Below are positions 1 to 8,667 of a DNA stretch of 17,608 bases, one piece after another (position 1 is the stretch's first letter; the number at the start of each line of letters is the position of its first letter). This DNA is from Hymenopellis radicata (Eukaryota; Basidiomycota; Agaricomycetes; Agaricales; Physalacriaceae): assembly GCA_015501595.1 (NCBI GenBank), contig JADNRX010000938.1:1-17608 (forward strand), written 5' to 3'. The translations under genes were made by a program, and so were the position numbers. The notes under the pieces were generated by a model that was given only the letters and a program-made list of their open reading frames with translations, was not told the DNA's origin and did no database searches.

Positions 1-668
1 CGATTGATACAATGTACCTTGAACATGATGTCCGTCGGGTCGCCAGGTTGATTTCACGTATTCGCTGTTGGGAATTGGCTCCGCTTCTGGGCGGGTAACC
101 AAAGTCCTCCCAAGGTTCCAGGCGTCCTATCGGCTCGGAATATGCGGCAAAACATCGTGTTTGAATGGCGCCATACGGGTATGGTAACCCTAGGTGATCG
201 GTGGATGTTGAACTCGAACCACCACATGTCCGAGTTCAAGACGCTTACACCAACTCGTCTTCGTGCTTTCTCGCTCTCTCCGACGTCTGGCCGACCTGAA
301 TTTACCTGGAGATTACTCTTGGCTTACGTAAGTCAATATCCGATGTCGTGAGGGAGAACGCGTCCTGAAGACGACTTTTCGCGTCAGAGCTCTGGGGCTC
401 TGGACCCTGCACATCGATGACACGAGGATTTCTGGACCCCTATGACGCGTCTGGGGTAATCTGCAATCTTATCTAGACTACCTCGGATGCGGGGACATGA
501 CGCCAGTGGTCGTCCTCTTCCTCCGTCCCTCTCAGACTTTTGGTGAAAGTGTGTTTCTCGCTTGGTTTTGCTCCCTTCGACTGCTGTTTAGTATATTAAC
601 CCTGTATATAGTGTCTACGACTGTCATCTTGCTCTGTATGAATTGAATTCGACGGTAACGCGCGATTA
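1..668 (+). pseudogene. Gene V, copy 1: decayed coding-like fragments
   Basis: Short plus-strand frames here match those at 11126-11911 but are broken by several extra or missing single bases. The first frame, with the stretch IDTMYLEHDVRRVARL, stops at 97-99, where copy 2 stays open because of one indel near 92. A frame with WTLHIDDTRISGPL (about 390-440) is shared by both copies. The membrane-helix frame seen in copy 2 (11684-11911) is interrupted here by indels near 459, 514, 570 and 590. I do not recognise the protein. A minus-strand frame also covers 54-239, and copy differences (V/M, P/L on the plus strand) do not show which strand codes. This is a weak call, best read as a remnant or badly sequenced gene. 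Confidence 0.25.
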
Positions 669-783
669 ACGCTGTGTACCCGAATTGCTGAAAGGGTTCG
701 TACCTTTTCCGTGTTTCAACGTGCGCTGACTGATTTCACATGTTATTAGAACGTAAACGGCGGCGCCTAGAAGGATGGAATTG

Positions 784-800
784 GCAACGCAAAGCGTTGC
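784..800. repeat. Hairpin gcaacgc-AAA-gcgttgc
   Basis: Perfect 7-bp inverted repeat around a 3-nt loop. Copy 2 (12026-12042) keeps both arms unchanged, and its only difference is the first loop base (GAA instead of AAA). Function is unknown. It resembles in style the other short GC-rich hairpins at 8678-10470. Confidence 0.5.
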
Positions 801-1197
801 AACTGTCCGGGTGAAAAGACCAACAGTGAAGTTTTCATTATCCCGAGTCCAGACGCCGCTTTGCAACGCCCATCAGTTCATCAAGGGCAGACCCTGCAGG
901 TAATTCCGTCGCTTTGGGTGATGGAAGGTTGTTTTGAGGACGGGAAAGTCGAACCAGTGCATTCCAGGAGGAGAGGTCAGTTTCAGTTGCTTTGGGTTTA
1001 CCACAGACTTTCAACTCTCACTGAAGTCAAACTTTAGATTATTTTATGCTTATATTACGACGCATTTCACTCTCGTGTGCTCAGGGCGACGAATCGAGAG
1101 GTAACGACATTGTGTGGCGGCCCAATATGCGCCCGAAGATTGGGCAGATCTCATCTCGTGCGACGGCCGCGCCTCAACGTAACGTCTGATGTGAATG

Positions 1198-1209
1198 TAT
1201 TTATATATC
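1198..1209 (+). promoter_or_regulatory. TATA-like stretch upstream of gene U, copy 1
   Basis: The stretch tatttatatatc lies about 45 bp before the first ATG (1254) of gene U and is unchanged in copy 2. A pyrimidine-rich tract follows (1268-1350), as is common near fungal transcription starts. The position is suggestive only; no transcript data support it. Confidence 0.25.
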
Positions 1210-1362
1210 TGATGGAGCCTAGAGCGTTGGAATGGGAATAAAAGGTGGTTGGAATGCACCTAAACTCATCATCTCCCTTTCCCATTCTTCCGTCTCTCCG
1301 TTTCACACAGTTCGCTCTCTCACTCATCGCTCTTCCGTCTCCACTCATCACTCGTCCTACAG

Positions 1363-2712
1363 ATACGGTTCATCGTTGTCGTGGCCGCCGTTCTCGTAAA
1401 CGCGTCGGGAACGCGTTTAAAATGTGACGAGTCGCCTGATGTGACAGGTATGTTTCCTTCCTTCCCACCATCGTTGTTGATTTTCACTCGCTCATTCCCG
1501 CCTCTCTCAGTGCCGTCGTGCTTGGTTCTTGCTCCTCTGGTAAGCTGTCATCTTCGCTGTAGTCCTCGACAAAGTCGCTAATGATTATTTTCAGGATTTT
1601 TGTGCACGACATGGACGACGACGCTGGGCACATCGTCATGGATAACACGGTGCGTCTTTCCACGCTTCGTTTGCTTCCTTATTCTGGCTTACCCCTCACC
1701 TAGACACTCATCTTCGTGAGCAACGATGCCGCCGCCGCCAGTTTCGCGTTCAACGTTCGTTGTCGCTTGCTCGCATTGACCTCGACTGAGGCCTCGCACA
1801 GCATTCACCAGGACAGTGACGAGCGCCTAGTCGGACCGCCTTGTATCTACGGGTATGTAAACCTTGCCTCTGTTTCCTCTGCCGTGAGCTCATCCTTCTC
1901 TAGAGGATACGTCTACTGGGACCATTGGAATGGGTGTCGCGACGAACGCGTAGCCTTGACCGTACACGGTAAGTCGGCCTTGTCCATTTCCTCCCTAGCT
2001 GGTTGACTTACTGTCATGGCAGTATTTGGCTTAGATGCTGCTAAAAGTAGCCGACTCTTTCTATGAGACGCACCTCTTTTCCAGTTGGTTTCGCGCCCGA
2101 GGAAGCCCCACTGGATATGCGACTGTTGCTTGGTAAGTTTCTTCCCCATTCCACGCTTGCAGGAGTACTTATCCGCGCCCAGATTCGACGTCAAGACCTT
2201 ACTCGATTCCAACATGCCGTACTCCTTCGCTGTTGGCGCTACTTCCATCCTCGTCCATCAAGCAACCACACGCAGTCGTTGGGCGCGATCTCGGGACTTT
2301 GACCACCCCTACCAGGAGTACGCCTCCGTGCTTTGAAGATGGGGACTCTCGAGAGTCATTCGAGCAAGTCGTGGTCGTGTTACCGTGAGGTTTTGCAATT
2401 TGTTCGGTTTTGTTATAACTGATGCCGTCTTCCAGGCGAACGTGAAGCGGGAATGGCAGACAAGATATACCGTCGCTATGCTTTTACGATGTGTGTACTG
2501 GACACGCCGACTTGTGGGCGAGGTCGGGTTAATCCCGAGTTGGACAGAGAATTGGGATGCACGGATTATTGTCGACGAGCTTGTCGAACGAGGAGGTTGC
2601 AGGGGGTCTCGTTACCACATCGTGAGTACTTGCATTTGGGCGGTTGCTCATCAAACTAATGTCCGCGTTAGACTTGATCGACGAAGACGTTATCACACCA
2701 ACGACGTTAAGG
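1363..2712 (+). pseudogene. Gene U, copy 1: intron-rich gene of unknown function, frame damaged
   Basis: I do not recognise the protein. Seven candidate introns are placed identically in both segment copies: 1448-1510, 1540-1594, 1650-1703, 1853-1903, 1969-2022, 2385-2435 and 2622-2671 (63, 55, 54, 51, 54, 51, 50 nt). The first exon encodes a hydrophobic run FIVVVAAVLVNASG, signal-peptide-like, but the codon where a start would be expected is ATA. Later exons encode MDDDAGHIVMDNT, then a frame crossing the 1853-1903 intron to give YWDHWNGCRDERVAL, then PYSFAVGATSIL and DFDHPYQEY, then IIVDELVERGGC, and finally EDVITPTTLR. Frame breaks are visible near 1595, 2060 (CTATGA) and 2333 (CTTTGA, shared with copy 2). 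An alternative start is ATG 1254. It could be a decaying gene or a fast-evolving one with sequence errors; the spliced structure is better supported than any function. Confidence 0.45.
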
Positions 2713-2917
2713 TTACTGTACTTTACGACTAGTCTTCATCGTTACCGTTATGCATACTCTTCTGACGTTGCTCTTCATTCTCAATTTCTTATATACAGGC
2801 AGTGCGCACAGCGCCTTATTTCTTTTTCCTTACTAATTTTGGCCGTTACGCGTTATGTAGCATGAACTCTTCATTTCACAGCGTTAGTTATGCGAAGACT
2901 TGCCTGTAATAGTACAG
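2713..2917. other. Segment of about 200 bp present only in copy 1
   Basis: Between the end of gene U (taagg at 2708-2712) and the shared cttgtacgtttg, copy 1 holds about 200 bp of AT-rich sequence. Copy 2 has only about 20 bp there (13992-14010). No terminal repeats or target duplications are evident, so insertion in copy 1 and deletion in copy 2 are equally possible. An open frame continues from gene U through it to 2865 but looks unconstrained. Confidence 0.6.
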
Positions 2918-3180
2918 TACTTGTACGTTTGTTTCACGACTTGTCTTTCTATTTTGTATGCTGATATCGCATCTAGAGTGCATTACCTTGCCTTGTTGTC
3001 CTAGTCTAGTTACCTACAATGTATACTAACCTCTCGTTCAGCTGATGTGTGAGTGTAAGTCCTCCTTAAAAGGATAGACGCCCCATACCTTGTAAGTGTT
3101 GACTTTCGCCGTGTCGTAAAGATTGGGGTCAAGCATCACGTTGATCCAACCCTAACCCTTATCACTCTTGATGTCCGACC
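2918..3180. other. Intergenic region between gene U and the F-box locus, copy 1
   Basis: Well matched to 14004-14270 in copy 2. No coding frame is recognised. It contains a short ccctaaccctta (3150-3161), also in copy 2, which is too short to call telomeric. Confidence 0.5.
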
Positions 3181-3287
3181 ACCACCTCCTCCAGTGTCGG
3201 GAGACGACCTACCCAGCCTCGCTACGCGAACACACCCATCAGACGCACACATTTCGCCCACCATCCTAGGAAACAGCACGGAGAGTA

Positions 3288-3470
3288 AGGAAGAGGAGCG
3301 CGCTCCCGGGAAGAGGCGCACGAGCACGTCCGGAGGCAGGGTGAAAGGAAGAGGAGCGCGCTCCCGGGACGAGGCCCACGAGTACAGAGGCAAAGAGGCG
3401 CACGAGTACTTCCGAGAGGCAGGATGAAGAGGAGCACGAGCACGTTCGGTGGTAGCGTGAAGAGGTGTAT
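3288..3470 (+). repeat. Minisatellite, copy 1 (basic, Ser/Thr-rich if translated)
   Basis: Imperfect tandem units of about 33-36 bp built on gaagaggcgcacgagcacg followed by tccggaggcagggtga. A 23-bp stretch is repeated exactly at 3288-3310 and 3346-3368 and contains the perfect palindrome GGAGCGCGCTCC. In the plus frame entering from 3194 the units read like KRRTSTSGGRVK. Copy 2 has a different number and order of units, so the array has been rearranged since duplication. Whether it is translated as part of an N-terminal extension of the F-box protein is unclear, because stops follow at its end in both copies. Confidence 0.6.
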
Positions 3471-3601
3471 GAACAACACGAAGGACCCGACGACTCGACT
3501 GTCTCCTCCTTAGACGTTGCTCATCTCGAGATGGTTGGGGAAGAGGACACCGGGAGAAGAGGACGAGACGCCCCGCAAGGTTAACGACCTCGCTCCTCGA
3601 C

Positions 3602-5230
3602 ATGGATGCCTGCTGCTCGGTGCCAGCGTCGGTCAGCTCCCCCAACGTCATTGGCAACACACGCCAGGCGTCGCTACCTATCAACCCAACGCCTAGGCAC
3701 CTCTATCGCTCATTCGAGTCGGACGATGAAGACATTGGAAACGACCGTGGCCAGTCGTCGCGCTCTGAGCGTAGCTGCCAGTCTAAACCGTCGACACCGT
3801 CAGAGACCTTGCGCCGCGGTGGATTCGGCATATCCAGAGTGAGTCCGATTATTTGGCAATAAACCAAGGCTAATGTACTTAGGGCTTTGACATGGAAATC
3901 GGCCATACTCTCTACTCGACAACGGCGGCGAGTCGCTGGTCACCCGATGACATGGAGGACATGTCCACCTCGAACATCATCCACACCCTCCCAAACGAGT
4001 TGCTCACACTAATATTCGAGGCGGGCTCGGCACTGACATACCCGTCGCTGTGCGAGCCCAAGTCGCCGTATGTGCCCATCACCGTAAAGAAGATGACTCC
4101 GTTCATGACGACCGTGATGCACGTCTGTCATCGATGGCGGCAGGTGGCTATACACACCCCGCACTGTGGACAACGCTGCATGTTTCCCGGTCAAAAAAGG
4201 CTGTCGACAAACTGCCCAACATCAAGGATTTCCGGAATCCCATCGCCTGGGTCACCGAGCACCTCACACGATCACAATCCCTACCCCTCGACATCAGTAT
4301 CGACTGTCGCAATCTGTCAGCAAAGACCATATTTGCACAGCTCACCCCGAGTCTCATCGCTGGCGGTCTCTCCGGATTACCCTCACCTCCGTCCAGGAGC
4401 TCCCCACTGCGTTGACAAACCTAAAAAAGGTCTCGGCTCCGCTCCTTGAAACCCTCGAGATCACTTCCCTCAAATATCACGACTCCATCTCTCCACCCAT
4501 CACCAGCTTTTTCAGAAACGGTCTGTCACCGCGCCTCGCGCATGTCCGCCTCAACAGAGTCAACCTTTCCTGGCTTGCATTCCCCCTCAAGGACCTCACC
4601 ACTCTCGAGCTGCGCTTTGTTGTCTGGCCACCTACCCCTTCTTGCCGACATGTTGGGCGGCTCCCCAACCTCGAGTCGCTGCTTCTCCACATTGACAACA
4701 CCGCCGCGAAGCTCCTTGAGCGCCATACCCGACCGTCCATCAGCATACCCTCTCTCAAGTCGCTCGAGATCCGCTTGTTCAGCCAGGGCCAGCCGACGAT
4801 ATGTCCATTCTTGCAGATATTCAGCATTCCAGCGCTCGAGTCGTTGACCATGCGGGACGTCACGTCTTCGGACTGGTGTCGCATTCTGGTCTACTTTCGG
4901 GTGCACTGCACGTCCTACCCCGTCCTGCGGCACCTCACGCTTTCTTCGATTAAGGGTTTAATTAGTGTGGACTCGAGTGCCGTGCGCGCGTTTCCGCAGC
5001 TGACGACATTGACGCTGTCCGGCTTGTACGCGAATGCGTTCTTCCGGCTTTTGGTGGATGAAAAGACGGACGACATGTATCGCGTCCCGGTGTGGCCGAA
5101 CCTGGGGCGGCTTGTTGTGGCGGGTGACCCGAGTTTGAATATTGGGCTTGTGAACCGGGCGGTGGACGCGAGGAGGAAGATGGGCCGCGCCATCACTGTG
5201 AGCGAGGAAAGGGTGTCCGAGGACATTTAA
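3602..5230 (+). CDS. F-box domain protein, copy 1 (two exons, frame-disrupted)
   Basis: F-box proteins recruit substrates to SCF ubiquitin ligases through SKP1. Exon 1 (3602-3838) encodes a Ser/acidic-rich disordered N-terminus (FESDDEDIGNDRGQS). A 44-nt intron at 3839-3882 (GTGAGT donor, CTAAT branch, TAG) joins it in frame to exon 2. Exon 2 shows the F-box core (IIHTLPNELLTLIFEAG, then HVCHRWRQVAIHTP...LW) and a long Leu-rich tail (LTTLELRF, LPNLESLLLHI, LRHLTLSSI), ending at TAA 5228-5230. The frame is broken by a missing G near 4160 (copy 2 has ccccggcac) and by a second break near 4350 shared with copy 2 (TP|SHRWRSLRI). At 4625-4665 the frame stays open but aligns with copy 2 only through compensating indels. 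Differences from copy 2 are almost all synonymous, so the frameshifts are recent or are sequencing errors. ATG 3892 is an alternative start. Confidence 0.85.
3839..3882 (+). other. Intron of F-box gene, copy 1
   Basis: GTGAGT donor, CTAAT branch at 3869-3873, TAG acceptor, 44 nt. It follows a complete codon (phase 0), and splicing joins exon 1 in frame to GFDMEIGH. The matching intron in copy 2 is 14908-14950. Confidence 0.65.
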
Positions 5231-5353
5231 CTGTTATTCTATTGTTGTGACTAATGTTTTCGTGCTTTATGTATATACCAGTTTTGGATTATTTCGGTTT
5301 AGTAGAGACGTAGTTGTAATGCATTATCATCATCATCTCGGGAGGGGTGTACA
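5231..5353. other. 3' flank of the F-box gene, copy 1
   Basis: Reads identical by eye to 16301-16423, although the coding sequence just upstream differs at many third positions. It probably holds the 3' UTR; no clear polyadenylation signal was chosen. Confidence 0.5.
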
Positions 5354-5958
5354 AATGCTGCTTTTGAATTGAACACTACACTACCAAGACAAGACTAGAG
5401 GCAAAACAACAAATTACACTCCCAGGACACATCATAACCGCTAGGCTATCAACGCTCTATCGACAACGTAGACAGGTGGTAACTACCGGAGACCATTTGC
5501 CTTCGCTCGTGTCCTTCATTTCTCAAGTACGACTGACGGTGCCCGCATACCAAAAGAGAGGAGGAGGCACGCAGAGCGAGTTACTTATTCACCGTTAAAG
5601 CGTACCGTTTTATTGATTGGCCTTTGCAATTGTCTACTCGCGACTCAGTGGAAAGGCAAATCGAGATTGTCTACGCCAAACGGTAAGTGCTCGTCCGTCA
5701 CTGCTACGGTAGTGCTGTTCTTGACCACCGTGATATTCTCTCGAAGGACGGCGACCCTCAACCGCCGCTACGCGTACTTGCAGACAACTTATGGTGGTGT
5801 CGGAAGGCAAATGAGTTGCCATGTGTCTACGTTCTATCTTGAGCGTTGGTAGCCTAGCGGTTATGATGTGTCTTGGGTATCGAGGCCCGGTGTGCAATGA
5901 TTTTGCCTCTAGTCTTGTCTTGGGTTCGTACCAGTGGTGTTCAATGCAAAGCAGCATT
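5354..5958. repeat. Long palindromic repeat element I
   Basis: Two imperfect arms of about 120 bp in inverted orientation (left 5354-5475, right about 5838-5958) flank an internal segment of about 360 bp. The ends are aatgctgc (5354) and gcagcatt (5951-5958). The inner arm block gacacatcataaccgctagg (5426-5445) is exactly complementary to the right arm at 5853-5872. No transposase frame is present, so it would be non-autonomous (MITE-like or foldback). Each arm, read outward, contains an exact match to the polymerase III A-box consensus TRGYNNARNNG (5850-5860 plus; 5438-5448 minus). A B-box-like ggttcgtacc (5923-5932), one mismatch from consensus, lies about 73 bp further out on the right arm. 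A tRNA-derived SINE pair in head-to-head arrangement is therefore an alternative. Confidence 0.75.
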
Positions 5959-6065
5959 ATTCAGCAAAAGGTAACATAACTACATCGACTCAGAGTGCAG
6001 GAAAATGAGCCATCGCCCGTTCCGGGCCAACTTCCGAAGAGTCCAGATATGCGCACCATCTTACT
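5959..6065. other. Spacer between the two palindromic elements
   Basis: About 107 bp with no recognised feature. No convincing target-site duplication was found at the element ends. Confidence 0.4.
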
Positions 6066-6580
6066 TGTGAATTGAATACCGCTGGTACAGTAACTTGAAC
6101 CCAAGACAAGACGAGGGGCAAAACAATTGCCGCTACAATTTGGCTTCGAGTTAGGAGAGATCAGAACCGCTAGGCTACCAACGCTCTAGAGAACGTAGAT
6201 ACGTGGCAACTTGTGGAGTTCATTTGCCATCGCATCCCAGTGTCCTTCATTTCTCAAGTACGACTGACGGTGCCCGCATACCAAAAGCGGAGGAGGCGGA
6301 GCGGCCACGCAGAGCGAGTTACTTATTAACCGTTAACGCGTACCGCGTTGTCGTGCAATTGTCTACTCGCGACTCAGTGGAAAGGCAAAACGAGATTGTC
6401 TACGCCAAACGGTAAGTGCTCGTCCGTGCTGTTCTTGACCGCTGTGACAATCTCTCGAAGGAGGGCGACCCTCAACTGCCTCTACGCGTAAGTACTTCCA
6501 GACAACTTATGGTGGTTCCCTTGATCTCCGCAAGTCTACGTTGTATCTAGAGCGTTGGTAGCCTACCGGTTATGACGTCC
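6066..6580. repeat. Long palindromic repeat element II
   Basis: Second, direct-oriented member of the element I family. The internal part is near-identical over long stretches: about 6240-6290 matches 5510-5560, and about 6353-6426 matches 5625-5698. The left arm begins with gaattgaatacc and carries the block ccgctaggctaccaacgctc. The right arm (6551-6577) carries the inverted block agcgttggtagcctaccgg. The outer part of the right arm is missing or unrecognisable after 6580. The left arm read on the minus strand has an exact A-box match (6168-6178) and, further out near 6096, a B-box-like gggttcaagtt. The outer left arm differs from element I over 6125-6160, so the arms have evolved separately. 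Confidence 0.65.
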
Positions 6581-7790
6581 TTCATCGGACTTAATATTTT
6601 GATTAACTGTGGCGTCAGTTATTTCCTCATTCAGCTGCCGTTCGTGTCCCGTTTTGCGGCTTGAGATGCCGGAGTTTGGTACATTGCAATGACCCCCATG
6701 TTTTGAAAAAAACACGTCTAGTCCCGCGTCACTTTTCACAATTTTGACAATAGTTTCTCCTCCCGAAGGACTCATGGATTCGGCAACAGAGTACAGACGT
6801 TACAAGTGCTACTCCAAACGTGCGTAACCGGGTGTACAGTATGTAGGAAACAAAAAAAAGAAATTGTCGCCGGTACCACTGTGCCATGCACACTGTGCAG
6901 TGCTGGTGGCCGCGACATTCATTCAAGCACGCTCAGACCACCATAACCACACAGTCCACAAGGGGGTCATCACCGTGGTACCGGACTAGAGGCGTGGTAG
7001 AGCAAACCTGGCAGCGTAAGGGCAGGAAGGAAAGGTGGGGATAATGTTGACACGAAATCAACTTGCCTTTATACCTCTCGCGATTATAGTAGATGAGTGT
7101 CTGGGCCCGAATGACCAAGAGAGTGACTCATGCGCAGTAAGGGCGCTCCGTCGCATAACAACTAAGATGTGTGGCCAACATTTCGATTCACAAGGAATTC
7201 ACGCTCCCGTGCTACAGTTCGACGCGGCTTTGCATTAGGGTTTGATACAGACACATATCATGGTTGTAGCTACTTGGTGAAGTCGTGTAAAGTCACGAAT
7301 ACAATCGAGACATTGACCGCGCATTCGGAAGACTGCAGGGTGGTCTTAGTAAGTGATGCAACGAATATTGAGGTATGACAGCACGTACCTCGGCTGTGGA
7401 TTCTATATCTCACTATCAGAGCTTGGAGTCGCGCATTTAGACGTGGTTGTGAATCCGAATATTCATCACCTGCAAGGAGCGAATTTACCTTCGCAAAATA
7501 TGACTACGCCACGGAAGACTGTGCAACGCGTTAGTCAAGGCAACGATCGGGAGTCCAGACGCCTATGACACACGGAATATTCATCCGGCGGGGACCTGAA
7601 TTCGTTCTCTGTGCAACGGTCAGTTTGTACACCCCATTCTTGCTTTCCCTCTTACCGTCATCCTTTCCTTCACCGTCAACACTCAAAACACGGAGATTTC
7701 GCTATAAGCGCACCTTCGCATCCGCTGGCTGCAAGGTATCCAGTCGCGAAAGCATTCAGTGAGCACGCCGTTACCTTCTCCATACTAGCT
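6581..7790. other. Region of about 1.2 kb with no recognised gene
   Basis: Only short frames (under about 75 codons) occur on either strand, none with recognisable motifs or conserved intron signals. A poly-A run (6849-6860) and a 10-bp inverted pair ccggtaccac / gtggtaccgg (near 6874 and 6974) were noted. It may be decayed mobile or genic DNA. Confidence 0.5.
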
Positions 7791-8600
7791 CGTCGAGTGA
7801 AATAGCAGACAGGTTTCATAGACGACAGTAGACGGGCAAACGAGGTGAATCAAAGTAGAATTCAGGCGAAATTGACGCTGACTATCGAATCGTAGACGCT
7901 CAATTCGTCGACATCCGGGGTCAGAATTTGGAGGAGGCCAGAGAAGTCGGGATAAGGTGTGTAAAATTGTCCAGGCGGTCCTCTTCGGATTTCTGACAGT
8001 ACCAAGATTCATACCCGTTCAATTGTCGAGAATTGAGGTCAGAAGGTGGACGCCGCGTGCAGAGAATGAGCAGGTGCGTCTTGAACGCCGACACGACTTT
8101 CACGCCTGACTTGTCCGTGCAGATACTGGCCGGGAACGTCTAGCGGCACGAGCAAGAGTCGCTCAATTCGTCGAGAACCGGGTTCAGATTTCCAAGACGC
8201 AGGAATGCGAAGCGAGGGACGAGGAGGTGGTCCGAGGTGCGCGATCGTATCCGGCCCCATTCGAAAAGAACTGACACGCGAGGATACAGACCGCATCAAA
8301 CGTCCAAGAGAACCGAGTGTCGTCGAATTCGAGAGACGCTGCATTGCGACGTGAAGGGCAGGTGTGACTGAAATCCGCTCAATTTGTCAAGAATCGATGA
8401 GGAGCAAGTAGAGCAATGGTGAGAGCAGGTGTGCAAAGGTACGTCGTCGCGATGATGCATCATATTTTTGACGAAGGCTGGACCTACAGAATTAACCGAC
8501 GTCAGCAGGAGCCGAATATGAAGACGAGAAGGGTCGACGAGTAAAGATGCCGGACGCGACATGACGGTCAGAAGCAAGAACAGGGCGATCGTGTTTACTT
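7791..8600 (-). repeat. Degenerate repeat region with a motif recurring four times
   Basis: A motif of about 35 bp close to cgctcaattcgtcgag followed by aaccggggtcagatttgg occurs at 7896-7935, 8016-8049, 8159-8192 and 8376-8402, with offsets of about 120, 143 and 217 bp. Read on the minus strand, three copies give related peptides: SDPGCRRIERL, SDLNSRQLNG and SEPGSRRIERL. The fourth (LDKLSGFQS) is very weak. No long open frame links them, so this looks like a decayed tandem coding array rather than a working gene. I do not recognise the family. Confidence 0.4.
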
Positions 8601-8667
8601 AGCCCAATCAGGCAAGTTATCTTCTTACCGTCACCTCCATCATCCTCAAATCTGATTCATTCTGTCA

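Larger units (their letters stand above)
669..1250. other. Intergenic stretch, nearly invariant between copies
   Basis: No gene is recognised. By eye it differs from 11920-12480 at only about three substitutions plus several 1-nt indels in homopolymers (for example near 865, 900, 988, 1123 and 1143), so it is better conserved than the flanking genes. It holds a perfect 7-bp-stem hairpin (784-800) and an AT-rich TATA-like stretch (1198-1209) about 45 bp before the ATG at 1254. It may hold the promoter of gene U, or the identity may reflect recent gene conversion. Confidence 0.5.
1..5433 (+). repeat. Large segmental duplication, copy 1 (left-truncated)
   Basis: This segment aligns collinearly with 11232-16509. 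Base 1 corresponds to 11232, and homology ends after the shared ggacacatc at 5425-5433. Because copy 2 is already homologous at base 1, the true left boundary is outside the window. Divergence is uneven: 620-1245 is nearly identical apart from 1-nt indels, gene U (1363-2712) is clearly diverged, the F-box gene shows a few percent mostly third-position change, and its 3' flank (5231-5379) looks identical. The copy carries gene V fragments, gene U, a minisatellite, the F-box gene and the left arm of a palindromic repeat. It could be a true tandem duplication or two haplotypes joined in assembly; the sequence alone does not decide. Confidence 0.95.

Noticed and set aside
2133..2162. GTAAGT...GCAG as an intron in gene U
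   Set aside because: Only 30 nt, shorter than any other candidate here. It is identical in both copies, a multiple of three, and the frame reads through it.
3147..3162. Telomere-like ccctaacccttatc, also near 14240
   Set aside because: Fewer than two full TTAGGG-type units, and conserved simply because it lies inside the duplication.
3136..3684. 182-codon minus-strand open frame opposite the minisatellite
   Set aside because: It arises from low-complexity GC-rich repeats. Its copy 2 counterpart is much shorter, and the plus-strand pattern explains the conservation.
4477..4933. 135-codon minus-strand frames opposite the F-box gene
   Set aside because: Antisense shadows: differences between copies fall at silent positions of the plus-strand frame, not of these.
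5613..5852. 79-codon frame inside palindromic element I as a transposase
   Set aside because: No catalytic motif, and the frame is not preserved in element II despite close nucleotide similarity.
5842..5935. tRNA gene suggested by A-box and B-box-like motifs
   Set aside because: No cloverleaf with matching acceptor and anticodon stems can be drawn, so only a tRNA-derived or chance promoter motif remains.
6849..6990. Imperfect hairpin between ccggtaccac and gtggtaccgg
   Set aside because: Only 10 bp pairing over about 90 bp with poor inner complementarity; likely chance.
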